The position numbers and the translations under genes are program-made. The notes under the pieces are model-generated. The model made no database searches and was not told the origin of the DNA. It was given only the letters and a program-made list of their open reading frames with translations. A DNA stretch of 35,782 nucleotides from CALEUX01 sp037439945 (GTDB lineage Bacteria; Bacteroidota; Bacteroidia; Bacteroidales; Marinilabiliaceae), in assembly GCA_037439945.1 (NCBI GenBank), contig JBBIVA010000018.1, forward strand, positions 1 through 35,782, given 5' to 3'. Positions within the stretch are counted from its first letter, which is position 1, and the number at the start of each line of letters is the position of its first letter. Positions 18,324 through 26,288 of the stretch are shown piece by piece.

Positions 18324-18354
18324 CTGATTTATCAATAATTATATTGTAGTTTTG
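18324..18354 (+). promoter_or_regulatory. Predicted promoter of the RNA helicase gene
   Basis: TAGTTTTG at 18347-18354 matches TAnnTTTG. A weak -33 (CTG, 18324-18326) lies 20 bases upstream. Transcription would start near 18361, giving a leader of about 95 bases. Confidence 0.45.
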
Positions 18355-18361
18355 CAGCCGA

Positions 18362-18433
18362 AATTTCAGGTACCAAATAAAACCTGAAATTATAGCACAA
18401 TTTTAAAGCCATCAATCCTTTATAAAGGTTGAT
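18362..18433 (+). promoter_or_regulatory. Structured 5' leader of the RNA helicase gene
   Basis: Two hairpins lie in the predicted leader. The first has perfect 10-bp arms AATTTCAGGT (18362-18371) and ACCTGAAATT (18382-18391). The second pairs 18411-18421 with 18424-18433 (ATCAA..CCTTT/AAAGGTTGAT, one bulge), ending 22 bases before the ATG. Structured leaders are common for cold-shock-type DEAD-box helicases; a link to temperature or self-control is inference. Confidence 0.45.
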
Positions 18434-18455
18434 GTGAAATTTTTTAATTTCTTAC

Positions 18456-20075
18456 ATGCAAACTTTTTTTGAATCAGGGCTTAAGCCCGAAATCCTGGAG
18501 TCAATTGGGAAAATAGGTTTTGTAAAACCTACCCCCATTCAATCCAAAACAATACCATTTATCCTGGAGTCAAGCCAGGATTTGATTGCCATGGCCCAAA
18601 CAGGAACTGGGAAAACAGCAGCCTTTGGACTTCCTATTTTAAGTAAAATTAACCCGGTAGTAAAGGAAATCCAGTCTATTATACTTTGCCCTACACGCGA
18701 ATTATGCCTGCAAATAACTCAAGACCTTAAAAGTTTCTCGGAATTTTTACCTGTATCAATCGTTCCCGTTTACGGTGGCGCTCCAATATATCAGCAAATT
18801 ATGGCCTTACGTAATAAATGCCATATTGTAGTTGGTACTCCTGGCCGTGTTAACGATTTAATTAACAGGGGTAAATTAGACTTATCAGCCGTAAATTACC
18901 TGGTTCTCGATGAAGCCGATGAAATGCTTAAAATGGGTTTCAAAGAAGAGATGGATGCCATTCTTGATCAAACGCCAGATACTAAACAAACTTTACTTTT
19001 TTCGGCTACAATGCCCTCAGATATAGCCGGAATGGCAGGAAAACACATGCACAACCCTGAAAAGATAAGTGTTGGGCGTCAAAATACTGCCCATGAAAAT
19101 ATATCGCATGAATTCTGCGTTACCAAACCTGAAAACTGTTACCAAACACTTAGACGCTTGGCAGATATAACCCCCGATATTTACAGTATTGTATTTTGTC
19201 GCACCAGACTTGAAACCAAAGAAATTGCTGACAGGCTTATAAGCGACGGATATAATGCTGATTCGCTCCATGGCGACCTTTCTCAGGCACAACGCGACCA
19301 GGTTATGAACCGGTTCAGGAATAAACATTTGCAGATACTTGTGGCTACTGATGTTGCAGCAAGAGGTCTTGATGTGGACAACTTAACACATGTAATTCAT
19401 TTCCATTTACCTGACGATCAGGAAAATTATATTCACAGAAGCGGTAGAACAGGCCGTGCCGGCCGACGTGGAGCTTCAATTGCAATTATTTCCCCATCAG
19501 AAACCAGAAAGCTATTCTTTTTAGAAAAACAAACCGGTAAGAAATTTATAAAAAGACAAATTCCTACAGGTGATGAAGTTTTTGGCAAAAGATTAAACAA
19601 TTTCCTGGTGGATGTTACCAATACTGAACCTCATGGATATAATCTTGATAAATACCAGGAAATGATTGAAACATCTTTACAGGAAATATCAAAAGAGGAG
19701 ATTATTAAAAAATTCATTGCTATTGAATTTAACAGATTTCATGCTGATTACCAAAACGCTCCTGATTTAAACCTTAAAGAAACTGGATATTCCATTTCTC
19801 AAAGGAAATCAAACGTTAATGGTAAGAATCGTGAAAATTTTACCCGTTACAGTATTAACCTGGGTGCAAAAAATAATTTGAAGCCTGATTTACTTATAAA
19901 CATTATTAACAGGCAAACTCCTGACAGGAAAATTGCTATCGGAAAAATTGATATTCAGCAAAAAGTATCATTTTTTGAGGCAGATGTTCAACATGAAAAA
20001 CACCTGATTAAGGCGTTTCGAAGAGCCAAATATAAAGGGGTACCATTAATGGTTCAAGCTTCTCAAAGAAAATGA
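18456..20075 (+). CDS. DEAD-box ATP-dependent RNA helicase with a DbpA-type RNA-binding tail
   Basis: RNA helicase of 539 residues that remodels structured RNA or ribosome precursors. All core motifs are present: Q motif KPTPIQ (24-29), motif I AQTGTGKT (47-54), PTRELCLQI, TPGRV, DEADEML, SAT, then in the second domain HGDLSQAQRD, ATDVAARGLDVD and HRSGRTGRAGRRG. After a linker, roughly residues 460-535 resemble the DbpA RNA-binding domain (RYSINLGAKNNLKPDLLINI, KAFRRAKYKGVPLMV), which in DbpA docks on 23S rRNA. This gives the DeaD/CsdA/DbpA group; which of these it equals is not clear, so no symbol is given. The ATG at 18456 follows a structured leader, and the stop codon lies inside a terminator stem. 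Confidence 0.94.
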   Translation: MQTFFESGLKPEILESIGKIGFVKPTPIQSKTIPFILESSQDLIAMAQTGTGKTAAFGLPILSKINPVVKEIQSIILCPTRELCLQITQDLKSFSEFLPVSIVPVYGGAPIYQQIMALRNKCHIVVGTPGRVNDLINRGKLDLSAVNYLVLDEADEMLKMGFKEEMDAILDQTPDTKQTLLFSATMPSDIAGMAGKHMHNPEKISVGRQNTAHENISHEFCVTKPENCYQTLRRLADITPDIYSIVFCRTRLETKEIADRLISDGYNADSLHGDLSQAQRDQVMNRFRNKHLQILVATDVAARGLDVDNLTHVIHFHLPDDQENYIHRSGRTGRAGRRGASIAIISPSETRKLFFLEKQTGKKFIKRQIPTGDEVFGKRLNNFLVDVTNTEPHGYNLDKYQEMIETSLQEISKEEIIKKFIAIEFNRFHADYQNAPDLNLKETGYSISQRKSNVNGKNRENFTRYSINLGAKNNLKPDLLINIINRQTPDRKIAIGKIDIQQKVSFFEADVQHEKHLIKAFRRAKYKGVPLMVQASQRK

Positions 20076-20121
20076 AATGAAAAAGGTACCGGTAATAACA
20101 ATCGGCACCTTTTTCATTTCA
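20073..20121 (+). terminator. Terminator-like stem at the end of the helicase gene
   Basis: The 19-base arms 20073-20091 and 20103-20121 pair with one mismatch around an 11-base loop; the core is GAAAAAGGT/ACCTTTTTC. The TGA stop codon (20073-20075) forms the base of the stem. The T run is within the right arm rather than after it. Confidence 0.7.
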
Positions 20122-20137
20122 ACCAAAACCTAACCCT

Positions 20138-20163
20138 AAACTATGAGAAAATTTCTATAGTTT
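20138..20163 (+). other. Small hairpin containing a five-codon reading frame
   Basis: AAACTAT, a bulged G, AGAAA, then TTTCT and ATAGTTT make a self-complementary stem. Inside is ATG AGA AAA TTT CTA TAG (20143-20160). It is preceded by ACCTAACCCTAAACT and followed 25 bases later by a terminator. The 12-mer CCTAAACTATGA recurs at 27223-27234. It may be a leader-like or small RNA segment; no function can be assigned. Confidence 0.3.
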
Positions 20164-20181
20164 ATTAACAATTATTATGCC

Positions 20182-20211
20182 AAAAAAGAGCAGCTTTCGC
20201 TGCTCTTTTTT
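20182..20211. terminator. Rho-independent terminator, bidirectional
   Basis: GAGCAGC (20188-20194), loop TTTC, GCTGCTC (20199-20205), flanked by six A on the left and six T on the right, so it works on both strands. It probably ends the leftward DUF3078 transcript and backs up the helicase terminator. Confidence 0.85.
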
Positions 20212-20384
20212 CTAAACCTAATTAACCTTACCTAACCTAAACCTGGAAAAAACTTATTGTTTTTTCTATAACAAATATACGGCGAAAAAAAAGGGTGATT
20301 GGGTAAATAATGTTAAATCTTGTTAATTTGAAGATTAAGCCAAAAACTGTTTTACATATTAAAATTCACCACCAATTATATGTG

Positions 20385-21872
20385 CTAAAAATTATATCTA
20401 AATGATATCCCCATAGTTTCCCTCATTTGAAGCTTATTTGATTCGTTTTCATAATACCGCAAATTTGTTACAATACGTGTACTTAGGAAAACATTAATTC
20501 TCATATCGATAATCATATCCCATTCGGCCTGAACTTTGTTGTCTTTCTCAAAGTAATCGTAAAATACATTTAATGATGAGGTTAATTTAATCTCCTTGTT
20601 TAATTGTAAGCTGTAATCATTAACCAGCGAGCCCCCTGTTAATAATACCGATCTTTTACCAGTTGGTATATTATAACGTTTTTGGTTTATTTTGGCTGTA
20701 TCAAGCACAACAGTCAGCTTTGATGTAACAGGGGATAAAAGCAGGGTAAAATTTTTGCCCTTTTTATAATCCATACCAGCAGCTAAGGTAAAATATCCGG
20801 GGGCCATAAATCCTGAGATTGGCTTAAGTTTCATTGCGTCACTACTTGCATATCCATAAAAAAACTGTGACTTAAAATTAAAAAGAAAACTGTAAAACCA
20901 GTGTTTATTTGCACTAATTCCGTATTTACTGTTTAAATCAATTAAATCGTCGTTTACACGCGATAAACTACCCTGACTTGAAATTATGCCTAATTTATGA
21001 ATAACCCTGTTCTCCCACTGGGTTTTGCCCTGGGTATAAACTGCTTTAACTCTAAGGTCGCTGAGTAATGCAACTGAATTTTGTCCGCCTTTTGCCCAGT
21101 TTTTTAAATATGCCTGTGAAAACTGAATATTTTCTGACCCGCTAAAAACCCAGGGGCGTTTTTGTAATTCAACCTTTTCAATTTTTTTAGGTAAAGTTGG
21201 TGAATCCTGCCTGAAAATATCTGATATAGTTTCCCGGGTTTGTTTTCGGTCGTTATATTTCCCATCTCGCATTTTTGGCGGATCAGGCAGTTCATCTATA
21301 TGAATATCTACAAGATGAGGGGTTTTGTAATAAACCGTTTTAATTAAACGGCTATATGAATGATCATTTTTGGAAAATTCAGATGTTATTTTATTAAAAT
21401 TGCTGTTTGTAAGAATGCTCCCGTGGGTACGGTTTTCATATAAACTTAAGGGGCCTAAATTAACTTTTAATTCACTTTTGCCCTGATTCATATAAATAAC
21501 CGGTAAAGCAAGTGGTAAAAAACCATTATTTTTAAATGTGTTCATACGAAACAGGTAAGAGTTCAGATTACCGTTTTTTATTGATTTTTGCATTAAACCC
21601 ACTGACACAACAGAATTACGGACTTTTTGATTGAAATAAAAATCGTTGTAATAAAATGGTATTACTGAACCCTTTAAACGGTTTTGCCCACTACCACTAT
21701 TTATTTCAATATAATTGCGATAGTAATAAGCAGGAATACCTGATTCACGGTACATTATTGATGAGGCAACAACTTTTGGGAAAAATTTTTTAACAGCAGT
21801 TTGTCCATTTGCTATTACATTAATAAAAATCAGAATAGAAACCGATATAATTAACCGCTTTGTGATTTTCAT
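20385..21872 (-). CDS. DUF3078 family protein, probably outer membrane
   Basis: Exported protein of 495 residues with unknown function. A signal peptide (LIISVSILIFINVIANGQ, about residues 6-23) is clear. The C-terminal half (about 240-495) has the DUF3078 pattern: SENIQFSQAYLKNWAKGGQN, then alternating strands such as QWENRVIHKLGII, KHWFYSFLFNFKSQFFYGY and DYSLQLNKEIKLTSSLNVF, ending FRYNF with a terminal Phe. That is consistent with a beta-barrel. The N-terminal half (25-235) has no recognised domain but is rich in strands and basic residues. It stands alone, with 404 bases upstream before the divergent MATE gene and a terminator downstream. Function is unknown; name based on family resemblance only. 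Confidence 0.8.
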   Translation of the reverse strand: MKITKRLIISVSILIFINVIANGQTAVKKFFPKVVASSIMYRESGIPAYYYRNYIEINSGSGQNRLKGSVIPFYYNDFYFNQKVRNSVVSVGLMQKSIKNGNLNSYLFRMNTFKNNGFLPLALPVIYMNQGKSELKVNLGPLSLYENRTHGSILTNSNFNKITSEFSKNDHSYSRLIKTVYYKTPHLVDIHIDELPDPPKMRDGKYNDRKQTRETISDIFRQDSPTLPKKIEKVELQKRPWVFSGSENIQFSQAYLKNWAKGGQNSVALLSDLRVKAVYTQGKTQWENRVIHKLGIISSQGSLSRVNDDLIDLNSKYGISANKHWFYSFLFNFKSQFFYGYASSDAMKLKPISGFMAPGYFTLAAGMDYKKGKNFTLLLSPVTSKLTVVLDTAKINQKRYNIPTGKRSVLLTGGSLVNDYSLQLNKEIKLTSSLNVFYDYFEKDNKVQAEWDMIIDMRINVFLSTRIVTNLRYYENESNKLQMRETMGISFRYNF

Positions 21873-22276
21873 TATAAAATATATTGAAAGTTTAATAATT
21901 ATTTACCGGGGTTAGTCTTGAAAGGGATTTCTTAGTTTGAAAACAGAAAATTATTATGTTACAAAAATAATTTAAAATACGGTTTGTAAAAGCAGTACCA
22001 ACTCCAATTTACTATTAAAACCATTTATGCAATGTTAATATATCTAAAAAAAAAGGTTGTTTGTAATTATTCTTTTTATACTAAACGGGTAATTGTCATC
22101 AAAAATATGTTGATTTGCAAAATAAAACCAAACCCCAATCAACTAATGATACACCTTAATTTGTTTTAGGTTTAATCAGATTTGGCCTTATTTAAACATC
22201 AAAACAATTTTTTGTTTCATAAAATATACCAGCACTTAATCAGATTCTAAAAAAAGTGTGGTAAATCGATATTACT
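21873..22276. other. 404-bp intergenic region, divergent promoters
   Basis: The region lies between the leftward DUF3078 gene and the rightward MATE gene and is AT-rich throughout. The only element noted is TATTTTTG on the minus strand (21962-21969), a fit to TAnnTTTG for the DUF3078 gene, with no good -33. No gene, repeat or clear hairpin is seen. Confidence 0.4.
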
Positions 22277-23614
22277 ATGAAGGACCTCACAACCGGTAAT
22301 GAGGCCGGAGTTATCTTTAAGTTTGCCTTACCATTGATAATTGGTAATGTTTTTCAAATGATGTATAACATTGTTGACAGCATTATAGTGGGCAAATTTT
22401 TGGGAACCCAGGCTTTGGCTGCAGTTGGCGCGTCATTTCCAATTTTTTATACCCTTATTGCTTTTGTTATTGGCATAGGAAGCGGGGCTACAGTTATAAT
22501 AAGTCAGTATTTTGGGGCCAAGGATTACGATAAAGTTAAGCGGGCAATTGGTACAATTTACATCTTTATGTTCGCAGCAGGAGCTATACTATCTGTTTTA
22601 GGACTTATTTTCAGTCGTGAGATATTTCAACTATTAAAAATTGGAGAGGATGTTTTACCCGATGCCGTTTTATATTTTAATATTTACATGGTTGGGATGA
22701 TTGGTTTTTTCGGGTTTAATGGAACATCCTCGGTTTTAAGGGGGTTGGGCGACAGCAAAACGCCATTGATTTTTATGATAATTGCAACCATTGCCAATAT
22801 ATTATTTGATTTACTTTTTGTGGTGGTGTTTAACTGGGGAATTGCCGGTGCTGCCTGGGCAACAGTAATTGCCCAGACAGGTGGTTTTATTTCAGTCATT
22901 CTATATCTGAACCGGCGCGATCACTTAATACATTTCAGTTTAAAATCGTTAAGTTTTGACCGCTTAATCTTTTTGCAAAGTGCTAAAATCGGGCTTCCCA
23001 CAGGGTTCCAACAAACGTTTGTAGCATTAGGAATGATGGCCCTGATACGCATTATTAATAATTTTGACACTGTAGCTTTAGCTGCTTATACAGCTGCCAA
23101 CCGAATTGAGGCACTTGCTGCAATGCCTGCAATGAACCTTGCATCTGCTCTTTCGGCATTTGTGGGGCAAAACTTAGGTGCTGGTCAAATAGAAAGGATC
23201 AGAAAAGGGGTTTGGGCAACTCAAAAAATGTCTTGGACAATAAGTTTAGCAGTAATGATATTGGTTATTTTCCTTGGCAAAGAATTAATGTCCTTATTTA
23301 CAAACGACGCGGATGTTATAATTCATGGACAGGAATACCTGGTTATTGTATGTTCATTTTACATAGCATTTTCATCAATGTTTGTACTTCACGGTATGCT
23401 GCGCGGAGCAGGTGATACATTAATCCCAATGTTCATTACTTTAATATCACTGTGGGTAATAAGAATTCCGTTTGCAATTATTCTATCATCCCATTTTGGG
23501 GAAACCGGTATTTGGTGGAGTATTCCTTCGGGATGGCTGGTAGGGCTTGCAGGCACCTGGGTTTATTATAAAACCGGTAAGTGGAAAAACAAGGGAGTAG
23601 TGCGGAGAACTTAA
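22277..23614 (+). CDS. MATE family multidrug/Na+ efflux transporter
   Basis: Inner membrane exporter of 445 residues with about 12 hydrophobic helices in two similar halves. MATE hallmarks are FALPLIIGNVFQMMYNIVDSI near the N-terminus, VGKFLGTQALAAVGASFPI, GIGSGATVIISQYFGA, GFNGTSSVLRGLGDSKTP and, in the second half, AAYTAANRIEALAAMPAMNL, SAFVGQNLGAGQIERIRKG and HGMLRGAGDTLIP. Members extrude cationic drugs or metabolites in exchange for Na+ or H+; the substrate here is unknown. It converges on the MerR-type regulator with only 21 bases between stops, so the two are not in one operon. The ATG at 22277 directly precedes the typical MKDLTTGN start. Confidence 0.95.
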   Translation: MKDLTTGNEAGVIFKFALPLIIGNVFQMMYNIVDSIIVGKFLGTQALAAVGASFPIFYTLIAFVIGIGSGATVIISQYFGAKDYDKVKRAIGTIYIFMFAAGAILSVLGLIFSREIFQLLKIGEDVLPDAVLYFNIYMVGMIGFFGFNGTSSVLRGLGDSKTPLIFMIIATIANILFDLLFVVVFNWGIAGAAWATVIAQTGGFISVILYLNRRDHLIHFSLKSLSFDRLIFLQSAKIGLPTGFQQTFVALGMMALIRIINNFDTVALAAYTAANRIEALAAMPAMNLASALSAFVGQNLGAGQIERIRKGVWATQKMSWTISLAVMILVIFLGKELMSLFTNDADVIIHGQEYLVIVCSFYIAFSSMFVLHGMLRGAGDTLIPMFITLISLWVIRIPFAIILSSHFGETGIWWSIPSGWLVGLAGTWVYYKTGKWKNKGVVRRT

Positions 23615-23635
23615 GTGGATAAACCTTATAAGGTA

Positions 23636-24529
23636 TTAATCCTGAAATTTTAAAAGTCTAATCGCCTGCTTAAATTGTTTAACAGATTCAACAGAAACAA
23701 ACATATCAGGCATTACAGGGTTTAATTCCTTAATTTGAAAGCCTGAAATAAAAAAAGTTACGTTATCAAAATTCTCTTTAAATCCTTTTAATGTCTTTTC
23801 TATATCTTCTTTTTTTGTTGATGATACAAAAGCGGAAAAGAACGCATCAGCGGGCTTTAATTTGTTTATCAATATTAAATCTTCCATTGGCACTCCCTGT
23901 CCCAGGTAAATCACATCTGCGCCTTCTTTACGTGCAATTAAACTATAAAACAATAAGCCAATTTCGTGCATTTCAAACTCATTTAGGAAGAAAATTATAT
24001 TTGGGCCTCTGGAATTGTTTTTTAGCATTTCATGATCGATGGCAACAAACAATTTTTGCCTGATTAAATTTGAGATGAAGTGTTCCTGGGCAGGATTAAT
24101 ACTGCCTGCCTGCCACAACATTCCAATGTGTTCCAAAAAAGGGAATAATACCGATTCAACTGTTTCCTCAAACCCGTATTTAATTATAGCACCGGATAAG
24201 GTATTTGAAAACTTCTTTTCGTCAAGTTCAAGCATTGAAATTATAAGCCCTTCAATATGTACTGTTGAATAACGGCTGTCAAGCGCCAAATCAAGGACCC
24301 TGTTCTTGATATGATGGTCATCCAATCCGGCAATTTGGGATATTTTTATGCCATTTTGATTTAATATTGAAATATTAAGTAACCGTTTCAAATCTGAATC
24401 GGAATAATACCTGATATTTGTATCGGTGCGACCTGGTTTAATAATTTGGTACCTGCGTTCCCACATCCTAATGGTATGGGCCTTTATACCCGAGATTCTT
24501 TCCAAATCTTTTATTGAGTAGGTGGCCAT
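23636..24529 (-). CDS. MerR regulator with a B12-binding domain (CarH/LitR-like)
   Basis: Transcription factor of 297 residues. Residues 1-70 are a MerR winged helix (YSIKDLERISGIKAHTIRMW then ERRYQIIKPGRTDTNIRYYS). Residues about 85-165 form the helical bundle that covers the cofactor, with W139 followed after nine residues by E149-H150: the W-x9-EH motif of CarH. Residues 175-297 are a Rossmann-like cobalamin-binding domain with E186-M-H188-E-I-G191, the E-x-H-x-x-G motif whose His is the axial ligand to cobalt. CarH and LitR use adenosylcobalamin to repress genes in the dark and release DNA in light. No carotenoid, photolyase or cobalamin genes are adjacent, so the targets are unknown. A non-light role in sensing B12 is also possible. 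Confidence 0.9.
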   Translation of the reverse strand: MATYSIKDLERISGIKAHTIRMWERRYQIIKPGRTDTNIRYYSDSDLKRLLNISILNQNGIKISQIAGLDDHHIKNRVLDLALDSRYSTVHIEGLIISMLELDEKKFSNTLSGAIIKYGFEETVESVLFPFLEHIGMLWQAGSINPAQEHFISNLIRQKLFVAIDHEMLKNNSRGPNIIFFLNEFEMHEIGLLFYSLIARKEGADVIYLGQGVPMEDLILINKLKPADAFFSAFVSSTKKEDIEKTLKGFKENFDNVTFFISGFQIKELNPVMPDMFVSVESVKQFKQAIRLLKFQD

Positions 24530-24626
24530 TATAATTTTTGCAATTTCTTAATTTATAACGGTTTTTATCGGGTTTTGTTCATTTCGGCATTTAATAAGGC
24601 TGGAAAATCTATCAAAAAATTGTTTT

Positions 24627-24688
24627 ATCGGGATTATCCCAATTAAATCAAATAGTTCGGCTCATAGTTCGCCTCCTATTGATTAATT
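24627..24688 (+). repeat. Dispersed repeat B, copy 1
   Basis: 62 bases matching 32906-32967 at about 60 positions, same orientation. It opens with the palindrome GGGATTATCCC (24630-24640). An imperfect inverted pair, AATTAAATCAAATAG and CTATTGATTAATT, encloses GTTCGGCTC and GTTCGCCTC blocks. It lies between the MerR and yicC genes, which are divergent. Confidence 0.85.
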
Positions 24689-24775
24689 CGGTTTTACAAC
24701 ATTTGGTATTGAATAAAAGTTTTACTTATGTTCAACTGCATAATAATCCTATTTCATCAAAGAATTAAAATCCAT

Positions 24776-24783
24776 TAAATTTG
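24776..24783 (+). promoter_or_regulatory. Possible -7 box for the yicC-gmk-nadD operon
   Basis: TAAATTTG matches TAnnTTTG, 26 bases before the yicC ATG. No clear TTG is found 19-21 bases upstream. Confidence 0.4.
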
Positions 24784-24809
24784 TATAAACTTTTATCACT
24801 ATAAATATC

Positions 24810-25685
24810 ATGATACGATCCATGACAGGATTTGGTAAAGCTTTTTGCGAGCTTCCAACAAAAAAAGTGCATATCGAAATTAAGTCGTTAAACAGTAAAC
24901 AACTTGACTTAAATATTCGTTTGCCATCAATTTACAGGGAAAAAGAACTTGAAATACGAAGTGAAATAAGCCGTCAACTTTTACGGGGCAAAATTGATTT
25001 AAACATTTTTATTGAAACAATGGTACCGGATAAGGTTACCCAACTTAACGAACAGGTTATAAGCAATTATTTCAGGCAACTTAGTGATATTTCAGACCAA
25101 TTGGGTATTGAGAAACCAACAGCTTTAATTAATTCAATTCTTCAATTACCTGACACCCTTAAAACCGAACAACCACAACTCGATGATTCAGAATGGTTAA
25201 CAGTGCTAATCGGAATAAATAAAGCTATTGGTGCAATTGAAAAATTCAGGCTTGACGAAGGCAGGGTTTTGGAAACCGATATCCGTGAAAAAACCAATAA
25301 CATAGCTGCGCTTTTAAAATCGATAAATCAGCACGAAAAACAACGGGTTGATAAGATTAAAAACAGAATTAAGGAGAGTTTATCGGAATTGGAGGAAAAA
25401 TATAAATTTGACAACAACAGGTTTGAGCAGGAACTTATTTATTATATTGAAAAAATAGATATTTCAGAGGAGAAAGTCAGATTGGAAAACCATATTAACT
25501 ATTTTTTTGAAACGCTAAATGAAACTGAACCTGTTGGGAAAAAACTTTCGTTTATAACACAGGAAATGGGGCGTGAAATAAACACTTTAGGGTCAAAGGC
25601 CAACGACACCGATTTGCAAAAAATTGTAATACAAATGAAGGATGAACTAGAAAAAATTAAAGAGCAATCATTAAATATTTTATAA
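24810..25685 (+). CDS. yicC: YicC family endoribonuclease
   Basis: Protein of 291 residues of the YicC/YloC family, conserved across bacteria and reported to act as an endoribonuclease in RNA turnover. The N-terminal signature MIRSMTGFGKA is exact for the family, followed by EIKSLNSKQLDLNIRLP and SRQLLRGKIDLNIF. The C-terminal DUF1732 part shows NRFEQELIYYIEKIDISEEK, then RLENHINYFFE and KLSFITQEMGREINTLGSKA with the family ending DELEKIKEQSLNIL. The length is normal. It leads a three-gene set with gmk (18 bases on) and nadD, an arrangement common in Bacteroidota. A -7-like box is found 26 bases before the ATG. Confidence 0.95.
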   Translation: MIRSMTGFGKAFCELPTKKVHIEIKSLNSKQLDLNIRLPSIYREKELEIRSEISRQLLRGKIDLNIFIETMVPDKVTQLNEQVISNYFRQLSDISDQLGIEKPTALINSILQLPDTLKTEQPQLDDSEWLTVLIGINKAIGAIEKFRLDEGRVLETDIREKTNNIAALLKSINQHEKQRVDKIKNRIKESLSELEEKYKFDNNRFEQELIYYIEKIDISEEKVRLENHINYFFETLNETEPVGKKLSFITQEMGREINTLGSKANDTDLQKIVIQMKDELEKIKEQSLNIL

Positions 25686-25703
25686 TAAATACTACTTTGA
25701 TTA

Positions 25704-26279
25704 ATGAATAAGGGTAAGCTAATTATTATTTCGGCCCCTTCGGGTGCAGGAAAAACAACCATAGTAAAATACTTGTTAAAATGTAACTTAAACCTGGAGT
25801 TTTCAATATCGGCAACCAGCCGTAAACCACGGAACAATGAAAAACATGGGGTTGATTATTACTTTATAGATAACAATGAATTCAAATTAAAAGTTAACAA
25901 CAATGAGTTTCTTGAGTGGGAGGAGGTTTATGAAGGTACATGTTACGGTACCTTGTTGAGCGAGGTAAACAGATTGACTGACAAGGGTAAAAACGTGCTT
26001 TTTGATGTTGATGTGAAAGGTGGAATTAACATTAAGAAGATTTTCGGCTCAAAAGCCTTGTCATTGTTTATTCAACCCCCTTCAATTGATGAATTACGTT
26101 ACCGGTTGGAAAAACGAGGTACAGATAGCCCTGATGTAATTGATAAAAGAGTCGCAAAAGCTAAGTATGAAATTACTTATGCAGGTGAATTCGATTATAT
26201 TATTATTAACGATGATTTGGATAAAGCACAAATAGAAACAGAAAATTTGATTCGTAATTTTGTTGATAATTCTTTATAA
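25704..26279 (+). CDS. gmk: Guanylate kinase
   Basis: Cytoplasmic nucleotide kinase of 191 residues that phosphorylates GMP to GDP with ATP, an essential step of guanine nucleotide supply. The P-loop is SAPSGAGKTTIV (10-21). GMP-binding blocks are ISATSRKPRNNEKHGVDYYF and FLEWEEVYEGTCYGT, and the core strand is VLFDVDVKGGINIKK. The lid region reads RLEKRGTDSPDVIDKRV, and the C-terminal helix block is FDYIIINDDLDKA. Length and motif order are standard. It starts 18 bases after yicC and ends 9 bases before the nadD start, so the three genes are one transcription unit. Confidence 0.98.
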   Translation: MNKGKLIIISAPSGAGKTTIVKYLLKCNLNLEFSISATSRKPRNNEKHGVDYYFIDNNEFKLKVNNNEFLEWEEVYEGTCYGTLLSEVNRLTDKGKNVLFDVDVKGGINIKKIFGSKALSLFIQPPSIDELRYRLEKRGTDSPDVIDKRVAKAKYEITYAGEFDYIIINDDLDKAQIETENLIRNFVDNSL

Positions 26280-26288
26280 ACCAAATTT

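Larger units (their letters stand above)
17646..18455. other. 810-bp region without a convincing gene
   Basis: The region separates the xylose regulator from the RNA helicase, transcribed divergently. 17720-18060 is less AT-rich and holds an open frame of 71 codons (17786-18001) with no start context, signal or recognisable fold. Several short pieces on the minus strand look like broken coding or an old repeat (for example CTGCCC-poor tracts with CCCGATACAACGGGG and a GAACTCGCTACGCTC block near 18032). 18160-18310 is almost pure A/T. The last 110 bases are the helicase promoter and leader. I see no tRNA, sRNA or insertion sequence that I can name. Confidence 0.5.
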
